A DNA stretch of 64,000 bases from Loktanella atrilutea. Lineage in GTDB: Bacteria > Pseudomonadota > Alphaproteobacteria > Rhodobacterales > Rhodobacteraceae. The notes under the pieces were generated by a model that made no database searches, was not told where the DNA came from, and saw only the letters and a program-made list of their open reading frames with translations. The DNA lies in contig NZ_FQUE01000003.1 of assembly GCF_900128995.1 (NCBI RefSeq), positions 248,001-312,000 on the forward strand, written 5' to 3'. Positions 1 to 7,766 of this stretch are shown piece after piece. A program made the position numbers and the translations under genes. The first letter of the stretch is position 1, and each line of letters begins with the position of its first letter.

Positions 1-721
1 ATGGAAGCACAGCGACATGCTGTCCAAGATTGACCGCTACTTCGATCATATCTGGGTCTACGGGCCGCCGGATTTCCATGACCCGCTCAGCGGCCTCGAT
101 GTCCCGCCTGGCGTGCACGACCGGATGGATTTCGTGGGGTTCCTGCAGCGCAGCGCGCGCGGCGATCAGCCGTCGCAACATCAGCCGGATGGCGACTACA
201 TCCTTGTTACCACCGGCGGTGGCGGCGACGGGGCCGACCTGATCGAAAACGTGCTGCGCGCTTTCGAGCACGACCCCACGTTGACCACACGTACGCTGAT
301 CGTGCTGGGCCCCTACATGACAGCAGACCTGCGGGCTGGGTTCACCCAGCGGGGGACCGCCTTTCCACATGTGGATGTCATCGACTTCGACCCCCGGATG
401 GAGGAGTTGACCGCAAACGCGCAGTCCGTCGTCGCCATGGGGGGCTACAATACCTTCTGCGAAATTCTCTCCTTCGACAAACCCGCCCTCATCGTGCCGC
501 GGATCGCGCCGAGAGAGGAGCAACTGCTTCGTGCCAGTCGTGCTGCAGAACTGGGGATGGTCGACATGCTGCTGCCCGGCGATGCGGCCGATCCGGCCCG
601 CATGGCAGAAGCGCTGCGCCGCCTACCGCACCGCAAGCGGCCATCGGAGGGGTGGGACGGCTTGACGCTGGACGGGCTGCACAACATCTCGGACCTCGTC
701 GGCAAGGAGCTCGGGCGGTGA
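1..721 (+). CDS. MurG-like glycosyltransferase, 5'-truncated by the window edge
   Basis: The frame is already open at the first bases, so only the last ~240 residues are present. They look like the nucleotide-sugar-binding half of a GT-B glycosyltransferase of the MurG/GT28 kind: a Gly-rich loop (VTTGGGGDGADL) opens a Rossmann domain, and a hinge motif MGGYNTFCEILSF follows. The third gene of this cluster carries the matching QAGYNTVADIL, so the two are probably paralogues. No membrane segment is visible. The stop overlaps the GTG start of the next glycosyltransferase (GTGA), which points to one transcript. The sugar and acceptor are unknown; a role in extracellular polysaccharide or glycolipid assembly is inference from the cluster. 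Confidence 0.8.
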   Translation, partial: WKHSDMLSKIDRYFDHIWVYGPPDFHDPLSGLDVPPGVHDRMDFVGFLQRSARGDQPSQHQPDGDYILVTTGGGGDGADLIENVLRAFEHDPTLTTRTLIVLGPYMTADLRAGFTQRGTAFPHVDVIDFDPRMEELTANAQSVVAMGGYNTFCEILSFDKPALIVPRIAPREEQLLRASRAAELGMVDMLLPGDAADPARMAEALRRLPHRKRPSEGWDGLTLDGLHNISDLVGKELGR

Positions 722-1959
722 CGCAACAGCGGTTGGTTGTCGTCGTCAAAGGCTATCCGCGCCTGTCGGAAACCTTCATTGCACAAGAACTGCGCGGGCT
801 GGAGCTTGCTGGATATAAGCTGACCATCGTGTCGCTTCGCCACCCGACGGACCGGAAACGGCATGCCGTCCATGACGAGATGCAAGCAGACCTGCTTTAT
901 CTGCCCGAATACCTGCATCATGAACCCCTGCGCGTGTTGCGTGGCCTTGTGGCGACTGCCCGGCGGGCAAGGTTCTGGCGGTTGCTTCCAGCTGTCGTGC
1001 GAGATTTCTTGCGCGATCCCAGCCGGAACCGGTTGCGCCGTCTTGGACAGGCCGCTGTCCTCGTGCGCGAATGGCCGTCCAAGAATGCTTTGCTTCACGC
1101 GCATTTTATCCATACGCCGGCGTCTGTCACGGATTACGCGGCGCGGATCATGGGAATGGATTGGTCCGTCTCTGCCCATGCCAAGGACATCTGGACCCAA
1201 GCCGCGTGGGACCTGCGCGGAAAGTTAGCGAGGGCGCGCTGGGCGGTCACCTGCACGGCCAGCGGGTTTGCCCATCTGCAGGGTCTGGCGCGCGAGCCGG
1301 CGCGCGTGCACCTGAGTTATCATGGCCTTAACCTTAATCGCTTCCCGCCCTTCGAGGCCCGACGTGAACTGCGCGACGGACAAGATCGTGCGGACCCCGT
1401 GCGACTGGTCAGCGTCGGGCGCGCTGTGCCGAAAAAAGGCTATGATGTGCTGCTTCGAGGATTGGCGCAGCTGCCCGGCGACCTGTACTGGACCTTCGAT
1501 CACATGGGCGGTGGCGGGGATCTGCAAATGTTGCAGGCGCTTGCAAAAGATCTGGGCATTGCCGACCGGTGCCGGTGGCGCGGTGCCGTCGATCAGAGCG
1601 AGGTGCTGGCTGCCTACCGCGCAGCAGATGTCTTCGTGCTTGCCAGCCGGATCACCGCCGACGGCGACCGCGACGGCCTGCCCAACGTGCTGGTCGAGGC
1701 CGCAAGCCAGACTCTCGCCTGCGTTGCAAGCGATCTGTCGGGCATTCCCGAACTGATCTCCGATCCTTCCCTCGGCTGGCTCGTGCCATCGGAAGACCCC
1801 GCCGCGCTCGCCCTGACCTTGCAAGAGGCGATCACGCGACCGGACCTGCGTGCAGCAAAGGGTGCAGCCGTCGCGGCAAAGGTGCGTCAGCACTTCGACT
1901 ATCGTAACAGTGTTGCGCAGTTAACGTGTCTGTTTGAATCCGGCGGTGCGCGGCCATGA
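718..1959 (+). CDS. Glycosyltransferase family 4 (GT-B) protein
   Basis: About 413 residues. The N-terminal domain starts VVVVKGYPRLSETFIAQEL, the usual beginning of GT4 enzymes. The C-terminal domain has the donor-binding start VRLVSVGRAVPKKGYDVLL and the E-x7-E region DGLPNVLVEAASQ, followed by the GIPELI segment typical of GT4. I chose the GTG at 718 because it overlaps the previous stop (GTGA) and begins exactly at the conserved domain; an in-frame ATG at 652 would add residues that look like out-of-frame translation of the preceding gene. It probably transfers a sugar from a nucleotide donor at the cytoplasmic membrane face. Its acceptor is unknown. The next gene starts inside its stop codon (ATGA). 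Confidence 0.85.
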   Translation: MTQQRLVVVVKGYPRLSETFIAQELRGLELAGYKLTIVSLRHPTDRKRHAVHDEMQADLLYLPEYLHHEPLRVLRGLVATARRARFWRLLPAVVRDFLRDPSRNRLRRLGQAAVLVREWPSKNALLHAHFIHTPASVTDYAARIMGMDWSVSAHAKDIWTQAAWDLRGKLARARWAVTCTASGFAHLQGLAREPARVHLSYHGLNLNRFPPFEARRELRDGQDRADPVRLVSVGRAVPKKGYDVLLRGLAQLPGDLYWTFDHMGGGGDLQMLQALAKDLGIADRCRWRGAVDQSEVLAAYRAADVFVLASRITADGDRDGLPNVLVEAASQTLACVASDLSGIPELISDPSLGWLVPSEDPAALALTLQEAITRPDLRAAKGAAVAAKVRQHFDYRNSVAQLTCLFESGGARP

Positions 1960-3098
1960 CGGCCATCCGCGCCTTCTTCTATGTACAACACCTGCTTGGC
2001 ATCGGCCATTTGGCGCGGGCCAGCCGTATTGCGCAGGCAATGGTCGAGGCAGGCATGGAGGTGACGATGGTGACGGGTGGCATGCCGGTCCCGGGTTTTC
2101 CGGGTGCCGGTGTGCATCACGTTGCACTGCCAGCGCTTGCGATCGGCGAAGGAGGTTTCTCGGGGCTTGTCAATGCCAGCGGTCAGCCCGCTGACGCGGA
2201 TGAGTTGGCGCATCGTCGCGATCTGCTACTTGAGGCCTTTGCATCGGCGCGGCCTGATGTCGTCATAACGGAGGCATTTCCATTCGGTCGCCGCCAGATG
2301 CGGTTCGAATTGCTGCCGTTGCTCGACGCTATTTCCGCCGCACGGCCAAGACCGTTGTTGATGGCATCGGTCCGCGACATCCTTCAGGCCCGAGCGAAGC
2401 CACAACGGGATCAGGAAACGGTCGACCTGATTCGCAATCACTATGACAGGGTTCTGGTGCATGGCGATCCCGCCTTCGCCGCCCTCTCGGATTCATTCCC
2501 GCTGACTTCTCAGATCGCGGATCGCGTGATGCATACAGGGCTGGTCTGCCAGCCGGCGCCGCGGCCATCGGCAGAGAGGTTCGATGTCGTCGTCTCTGCC
2601 GGCGGCGGTGCGGTCGGTGCGACACTTGTGCAGGCCGCCGTTGCGGCCATCCGGCTGAGGCCTGCGCTGGGTGCCTGCCTTGTCATCACTGGACCGAACC
2701 TGCCGCAGGCGGATTACGACGCCTTGATTCAGTCGGCATCTGACAACGTCACGGTTGCACGATTTCGGACGGATTTTGCGGCTGTGCTGGCTTCAGCGCG
2801 TCTGTCGATTTCCCAAGCGGGCTACAATACCGTCGCCGATATCCTGCAGGCAGGGTGCCGCGCCTTGCTTGTGCCCTTCGCTTCGGGTGGCGAGACGGAA
2901 CAGACCCAGCGCGCGACGCTGCTGAGTCGCGCCGGTCGCGCCGTCATTCTGTCCGAAGCAGAGACGGATGGCCATTCAATGGCCATCGCGATGGACCGTG
3001 CGCTGGCGCAGGACCCTTCCGCCGCGACGACGTTCGCGAAAACGGATGGTGCCGCGCGGACGGCAGCGATCCTGCAGGATCTTTTGGCCTCACGTTAG
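1956..3098 (+). CDS. MurG-like glycosyltransferase (GT28-type)
   Basis: 380 residues with a two-domain GT-B layout. The N-terminal domain begins FYVQHLLGIGHLARASRI, where GxGHxxR is the sugar-acceptor-side motif of MurG-like enzymes. The C-terminal domain begins VVVSAGGGAVGATLV and contains SQAGYNTVADILQAGCRAL, the donor-binding hinge. It is translationally coupled to the preceding GT4 gene by an ATGA overlap, making three glycosyltransferases in one run. Its stop overlaps the stop of the convergent MBL-fold gene by three to four bases, so there is no room for a separate terminator. The substrate cannot be read from sequence; cell-surface glycan synthesis is the likeliest role. Confidence 0.82.
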   Translation: MTAIRAFFYVQHLLGIGHLARASRIAQAMVEAGMEVTMVTGGMPVPGFPGAGVHHVALPALAIGEGGFSGLVNASGQPADADELAHRRDLLLEAFASARPDVVITEAFPFGRRQMRFELLPLLDAISAARPRPLLMASVRDILQARAKPQRDQETVDLIRNHYDRVLVHGDPAFAALSDSFPLTSQIADRVMHTGLVCQPAPRPSAERFDVVVSAGGGAVGATLVQAAVAAIRLRPALGACLVITGPNLPQADYDALIQSASDNVTVARFRTDFAAVLASARLSISQAGYNTVADILQAGCRALLVPFASGGETEQTQRATLLSRAGRAVILSEAETDGHSMAIAMDRALAQDPSAATTFAKTDGAARTAAILQDLLASR

Positions 3099-3919
3099 AC
3101 GTCGACGATCTGAAAATCGCGAGCGAAGAAGGCGCCGGGAAACTCTGCCTGCGCCTCCGCCTCCATCACAAGAAGATCGGCATCGCTGCGGAATGTCGCG
3201 TGATGGACAAAGCCGATCCGTGCCGCACCGGCAGCCTGCGCCAGTCGCAGTCCCTGTTGCCATGTCGAATGGCCGAAACCGCTATGGCTAGGAAACTCCG
3301 CGTCAGTAAAGGTGGCATCGTACAAACACAGATCGGCACCAGCCATAAGCTCCAGTGCCACGGGGTCCAGCGTCCCGGGCGTATGGTCGGTATCGAAGAC
3401 CAGCGCGATGACCCGCGCGCCATAGGTCACCCGATATCCTGTTGCGCCGCCTGGATGACTGAGCAGGGCCGTCTGGATCGAAAGTCCCGGCGCAAGCGGC
3501 AGTGTGTCGCCGGGGCGAAAATCGTGCGTCTCGATCTGCGCCGTGAACACTTCCGGTCCAACCGGAAAGAACGGGCGACGCATGAAATCGGTCAACATTG
3601 TCCGTGTCGGCGTGCCATCGGCAAGCCCTGACCAGATGCGGATCGTTCGTTCAGAGTCGAAGAACGGTCGGAAGAACGGAAGGCCCACGATGTGATCGTA
3701 GTGACAGTGAGTGAAAAAGAGGTCGATGTCCCGATGCCCGTCGTCGAGCATCGTGCGGCCCGCGACGGGCAGACCGGAGCCTGCATCGAACAGCAGCACC
3801 CGGTCGCCGCACCGCAGTTCCATGCACATGGTGTTGCCGCCAAAAACGGCGGTCTGTGCCGTCGCCATCGGCATGCTGCCCCGTGCGCCCCAGACCTTCA
3901 GGTAAAAGGGGTCAGTCAT
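3095..3919 (-). CDS. MBL-fold metallo-hydrolase
   Basis: 274 residues. The metal-binding motif HxHxDH is intact (THCHYDH, His71, His73, Asp75, His76). Further candidate ligands are His155 in LLSHPGG, Asp176 in VFDTDHT and His239/240 in FVHHATF. This arrangement, with an early GARGSMP and a later GHST, resembles RNase Z-like or phosphodiesterase-like members of the metallo-beta-lactamase superfamily. No signal peptide is visible, so it is probably cytoplasmic. It is the last gene of a minus-strand trio after an ABC-exporter-like gene and a cyclic-nucleotide-binding gene, 39 bases downstream of the latter. The pairing with a cNMP sensor makes a phosphodiesterase function tempting, but that is inference. 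Confidence 0.85.
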   Translation of the reverse strand: MTDPFYLKVWGARGSMPMATAQTAVFGGNTMCMELRCGDRVLLFDAGSGLPVAGRTMLDDGHRDIDLFFTHCHYDHIVGLPFFRPFFDSERTIRIWSGLADGTPTRTMLTDFMRRPFFPVGPEVFTAQIETHDFRPGDTLPLAPGLSIQTALLSHPGGATGYRVTYGARVIALVFDTDHTPGTLDPVALELMAGADLCLYDATFTDAEFPSHSGFGHSTWQQGLRLAQAAGAARIGFVHHATFRSDADLLVMEAEAQAEFPGAFFARDFQIVDV

Positions 3920-3958
3920 GTCGGCGATGGCTGCGTCCGGCCTCTGGCGCAGTCCGTA

Positions 3959-4435
3959 TCAATGGATCGAATGGTTTGCGCTGTGACGCGCTGCGGCCAG
4001 TTCCGCGGATAGCGTCGCGGTCGTGTCGCTCAGACGTGCGGCAAGGACGCGCACGATCTCCAGCGTCATCTCGGGGAAGTCCATCAGCAGCTTCACGAAG
4101 TTCTCCTTGCTGATGCGCAAGGCTTCGACCGGGGTGACGGCCCGGACAGTCGCGGTACGGGCTACGTCGCAAAGAATCGCGATCTCGCCCACCATTGCGT
4201 TCTCTGCGACCTGGGCCACGCGCAGTTCCCCTTGCGGGGTCGTCACCATCACATCCGCCTGACCCTGCAGGATGACATAGGCGGCATCGCCATCATCGCC
4301 CTGATGGAACAATACCTCGCCGCTTCGATAGGCAACCCGGTCAGAGGTATAGGCTAGAAGCCGCAGTTTGGCCGCCGCCATGCCGGCGAAGATCGGCACC
4401 TGCCGAAGCATCTTGACTTCATCGTTCAGCAGCAC
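3959..4435 (-). CDS. Stand-alone cyclic nucleotide-binding domain protein
   Basis: 158 residues comprising one CRP-type beta-roll and a C-terminal helix, with no helix-turn-helix. The phosphate-binding cassette is recognisable as MVGEIAILCDVARTATVRA, with Gly83-Glu84 (ribose contact) and Arg93-Thr94 (phosphate contact) kept, so nucleotide binding looks competent. The start is a GTG at 4435 with a GGGAG ribosome-binding site about ten bases upstream; an ATG just upstream is out of frame. Lacking a DNA-binding domain, it probably acts by protein-protein contact, most plausibly on the ABC-like protein encoded 41 bases upstream. The length fits single-domain CNB proteins. The ligand (cAMP or cGMP) is unknown. 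Confidence 0.85.
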   Translation of the reverse strand: MLLNDEVKMLRQVPIFAGMAAAKLRLLAYTSDRVAYRSGEVLFHQGDDGDAAYVILQGQADVMVTTPQGELRVAQVAENAMVGEIAILCDVARTATVRAVTPVEALRISKENFVKLLMDFPEMTLEIVRVLAARLSDTTATLSAELAAARHSANHSIH

Positions 4436-4476
4436 GCGCAGGTTTCTCCCGCTTTCATGGTGGACTGTTGCAGGTA

Positions 4477-7185
4477 TTATGACGCGATCATATCGCTGAA
4501 GATACCGTTACTTTCCTCGAGTGCTGTCGGCGTGCCGACCTCGACCAGTTTGCCGGCTTCGAAGACGGCGATCCGGTCGAAATGGCGCGCCATCTGTGGG
4601 TTGGATAGGGTCCAAAGGACGGCAGGGGCGCGGTCGGCATTTCGCAGGCGGCTCAGGACGCGCGTCAGCACCAGATCCTGCGACCGGTTGTCCAGCGCCG
4701 TCAGGGGGCGATTGAAGATGTAATAATCCGATGGTCGCACGAGGGCGCGGGCCAAGGCGACCTTTTGACGCTGTCCTGCGCTCAGTCTGCGGCCGCCGGT
4801 GCCGACATCAAAACCAAGGCCGATGGTCAGTACCTCGGCGAAGACGCCCTGCCGCTGCAGTAGATCGAGGATCGCGGACCTGACCTGATCCGCGCCGTCG
4901 CGATATTTCTGGCTGACCCTGCCAAAGAGGATGTTGTCCATCAATGTCGCGGAGTCGGTGAATCGCCCGGCGTCGTAGATCTCTATGACCGGCCTCAGAT
5001 GATCCGGGATTGCATTGTGAAAGAAGCGCCGGAAAGCAACGATTTCGGCCATCAGGTCCGTGTCCAGCAAGCCGAAGCGGTGACGCGGTTCGATGTATTC
5101 GAAGGCGAGACCGACCATCATCGTCCGGTCCTGTTCGGTTGGCACACCACCGGATTTGTCGAATTTCAGCAGTAATGCCTGATAGGTCGGTATGTCGTCC
5201 GGCGACATGAAGGTCATCTGGCGAAAGAACGGATGATCGGGGGGAAGATCCGCGAACAGTCCGATCACGTTCCGTGCGATCTCGACTCCTGCATCGCAAA
5301 GGCGATCGTAAAGACCGGCCTGCTGCAGAAGGCGCCGAAAGAACGCGGTGCGCTCTGATGGATCCAACAAGGCACTGTTCGGGCGCAGGCGACCGAACAG
5401 CAGGTTTTCAAGAATGGTCGCCTCAGTATTGTAGGCCTCGATGGCGAACGGCACGATCAGTTCCGCAAGCCCGCCCTGTTCCAGTTCCGTCCGCAACTGG
5501 CCACGAATGGCAACGATACGGCCGGCTAGGTCCGGGTAGTCGCGTTCCGACACGGTCGAATTAAGGGCAAGGTCCTGCATGTCGCGGGTCATGTCGACGC
5601 AATCCAGCACCTCTAGCAGGTGCCTGGTCAGACTCTCCGGCCCGGTCAAGTCGAGCGCGTCGTAATCGATCCAGTCGGCATCGCGGTCGTAATCTGGGTT
5701 GCCGGATCGTCTCGCCTCCTGCAGTTGCCAGCGGCGGGACGGGGACGGTGCACGGCCGTCCGGATCGGGCGGACTGTTGCGCAGGCCATAGGTCAGGTTG
5801 TCCAGCAGGCTGCCGGACAACAGCACGGCGTCGCCGCCAGCATAACTGATCGATCGACCGGTGACGGCCTCTGGCAGCGCGAGGATGTTCGATTGTCCGG
5901 CCACGATCCGTCCGCTGCTTGGCCAGACCTGCCGGGCAAAAAGCTCTGCGAAGGTCTCGCTGCCGGACCCGGCGGGTCCGATGGCAGCAAGCGCCTCTCC
6001 CGGTTCGAGCGTGAAATCCGTGTGATCGAGGCTGACGACACCGCCGTCGTCCATCACCCGGACACCGATTGCGGCCAGCGGCGTGTCCAGCGGTTCGGCG
6101 GTGCGGCGCGCCGTATGCAAATCCGAAGCGATCATGTTGTCGACGGCGAATTGGCCGATTACCTGCTGGTACTTGATCTCGACATCCTGCCGGTTCTGGT
6201 CCCAGTCGATCAGCTCTTTCATCGGTCCCGGAAGGTTCGAATAGGCACCGATCACCGCGACAAGCTGCCCGATGTCCAGATGCCCGGTCAGGGCCAGATA
6301 ACCGCCAAGGCTGTAGAAGATGAAAGGCGCGAGGGACGCGAGGAAGTTGTTGATGAATTTGACCAGGAATTTCCACTGATAGATATCATAACGGATCGTG
6401 AAGATCCGCCCCAGCCGGGCCGAGATGTCGGCCCTTTCGAAATTGGTGGTGTCGTTGGCGTGAATGGTTCCGATGCTTTCCACGATCTCTCCGACCCGGC
6501 CCGACAGCTGTCGCGCGGTCAGTTGGCGTTCACGACCCAAGACCAGCAGGCGGCGGCGCATCCGCGGAATAATCAGGATCTGCGCGCCGATCAGGGCGGC
6601 GGTAATGCCTCCCAGCATCAGGTTTTGCGCAAAGATAAAGGCCAAAGCCGTCAGGGCCTGACCGCCCAGCAGCGCTGGCGAAACGAAGGCATCGCCGGTG
6701 AAGCCGCCCATCGGCTCCACCTCGTCCTTGATCATGCTGGCGATCTCGGGGCTTTTCAGAAACTTGAACGTGGCCGGAGGGAACCGCAGCACGTGATCGA
6801 CAAGGGCATACCGGATCCGGCGCAGCAGGCGTTCTCCCAGCTTGCCCTTGTAGGCATTGATGTAGAACTTGAAGAGTCCGTTGACGATGACGAGCAGCAG
6901 GAACACGCCACTGAGCGCAAAGAGCATGTGGACCCTGTCGAGGGTGATGCCTTGAAAGAGAACAAGGACATCGGCCCCCGGAAGTGGCAAAGCGATCCTT
7001 AGAAAGGTCTGCGTGGCATCCGCTGTCTCGAACCCGTCGCCCTGTATGGGGCCGTTGACGATCGTTTTCGGCAGGCTGAAAGCCATGTAGTAGGGGATCA
7101 TCGACAGCGCGACGATCGCCAGGATCCAAAGCTGCTGCCGCCGGGTGTGCTCCCAGATGTAGCGCGACAGGCTGGCGTTAAACAC
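4477..7185 (-). CDS. ABC-exporter-like membrane protein with degenerate ATPase domain and ~290-residue insert
   Basis: About 902 residues from the chosen GTG start at 7185 (GGGGG ribosome-binding site upstream); an ATG at 7302 would add 39 unconserved residues. Residues ~1-350 form an ABC type-I exporter membrane domain with hydrophobic segments near 20-38, 87-105, 170-205 and 283-315. The nucleotide-binding domain is abnormal. The Walker A is GPAGSGSET (403-411), lacking the Lys and Ser/Thr; the Q-loop Gln is gone (SYAGGD); Walker B is YYIFNRPLTALD (821-832), with Asp-Glu replaced by Asn-Arg; and the switch His is absent (LWTLSNPQ). Only the signature LSAGQ (801-805) is nearly normal. About 290 extra residues separate the Q-loop from the signature. 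It is probably not a classical ATP-driven pump. It is first in an operon with the CNB and MBL genes. Confidence 0.8.
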   Translation of the reverse strand: MFNASLSRYIWEHTRRQQLWILAIVALSMIPYYMAFSLPKTIVNGPIQGDGFETADATQTFLRIALPLPGADVLVLFQGITLDRVHMLFALSGVFLLLVIVNGLFKFYINAYKGKLGERLLRRIRYALVDHVLRFPPATFKFLKSPEIASMIKDEVEPMGGFTGDAFVSPALLGGQALTALAFIFAQNLMLGGITAALIGAQILIIPRMRRRLLVLGRERQLTARQLSGRVGEIVESIGTIHANDTTNFERADISARLGRIFTIRYDIYQWKFLVKFINNFLASLAPFIFYSLGGYLALTGHLDIGQLVAVIGAYSNLPGPMKELIDWDQNRQDVEIKYQQVIGQFAVDNMIASDLHTARRTAEPLDTPLAAIGVRVMDDGGVVSLDHTDFTLEPGEALAAIGPAGSGSETFAELFARQVWPSSGRIVAGQSNILALPEAVTGRSISYAGGDAVLLSGSLLDNLTYGLRNSPPDPDGRAPSPSRRWQLQEARRSGNPDYDRDADWIDYDALDLTGPESLTRHLLEVLDCVDMTRDMQDLALNSTVSERDYPDLAGRIVAIRGQLRTELEQGGLAELIVPFAIEAYNTEATILENLLFGRLRPNSALLDPSERTAFFRRLLQQAGLYDRLCDAGVEIARNVIGLFADLPPDHPFFRQMTFMSPDDIPTYQALLLKFDKSGGVPTEQDRTMMVGLAFEYIEPRHRFGLLDTDLMAEIVAFRRFFHNAIPDHLRPVIEIYDAGRFTDSATLMDNILFGRVSQKYRDGADQVRSAILDLLQRQGVFAEVLTIGLGFDVGTGGRRLSAGQRQKVALARALVRPSDYYIFNRPLTALDNRSQDLVLTRVLSRLRNADRAPAVLWTLSNPQMARHFDRIAVFEAGKLVEVGTPTALEESNGIFSDMIAS

Positions 7186-7555
7186 TGTGCGGAACCCCCG
7201 TGCGTTCGGGCGATCCGGGGACGCTGTGCGAAATGGTAGGTAAACGCTGTATCGGCATGGCGGATTTCTAGCCCAAGTTACCCGTAAGGCACAGTCCCTC
7301 ATGTGATGCCCAGCCGCACAGGACCTGAGCGTGGGTGGCTTCGAACTGGCGCGGCTGAGATGCTATAGCTTGCCAGCAGGGCGTGACGGATTGCCCCGGG
7401 TCGCAGGCGACCGACGGCAATTTCCTCGTCTTGCCAAGACGTTTCGTGATTATTCGACCTGCGTCAGATCAAGTTCGGGTGGCATGGCCGTGGGTTTGAC
7501 CTTGCCGCTTTGTCTCGTTGCTATAGACTTGACCCTACCCAAAACGGTGAGACCC
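7186..7555. promoter_or_regulatory. Divergent intergenic region between the ABC-like gene and the formate dehydrogenase operon
   Basis: About 370 bases with no convincing gene. A possible promoter for the formate dehydrogenase operon is TTGACC at 7496-7501 with TATAGA at 7522-7527, but the 20-base spacer is longer than usual, so this is weak. A small hairpin (CGTCTT, loop GCC, AAGACG) lies at 7427-7441. The last bases before the 7556 start hold a poor ribosome-binding site. No FNR-like TTGAT-N4-ATCAA box is seen. Confidence 0.25.
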
Positions 7556-7744
7556 ATGTCCGACAACCCCGATCCGATCCGTCGCCGCTTCCTCGCGGGT
7601 GTGCCCTTGGCCTCGGTCAGCCTGGCTCTCGGGGCAGGCGCGGCAGAGGCGGCGGTCCCTGCGCCGCTATCCGTCGATCCCCGTCAGCCGCAGTTCGTGA
7701 CAACGGACCACGTCGCCACCTACTACCGGCTGTCCCGCAGCTGA
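7556..7744 (+). CDS. Small Tat-target protein of the formate dehydrogenase locus
   Basis: 62 residues. The N terminus has a twin-arginine-type signal (PIRRRFLAGVPLASVSLALG), followed by an Ala-rich cleavage region and a short tail ending TYYRLSRS. This matches the 'formate dehydrogenase region TAT target' family, small proteins found just upstream of formate dehydrogenase alpha genes. The start is the ATG at 7556; sequence upstream in the same frame does not look coding. It lies 22 bases before the alpha subunit, in the same operon. The family has no firmly established role; helping assembly or export of the Tat-exported FDH is an inference from position. Confidence 0.82.
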   Translation: MSDNPDPIRRRFLAGVPLASVSLALGAGAAEAAVPAPLSVDPRQPQFVTTDHVATYYRLSRS

Positions 7745-7766
7745 TCCCCAACAGGAAGACCTTGTG

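Noticed and set aside
5620-7002. A 460-codon plus-strand frame opposite the ABC-like gene
   Set aside because: Antisense to a frame with clear membrane and ABC-domain features; no motif of its own.
4477-7185. The ABC-like gene as a pseudogene or frameshifted gene
   Set aside because: The frame is continuous for about 900 codons, has a plausible start, keeps the signature motif and is followed by closely spaced genes. Point changes at motifs, not disruption, explain it.
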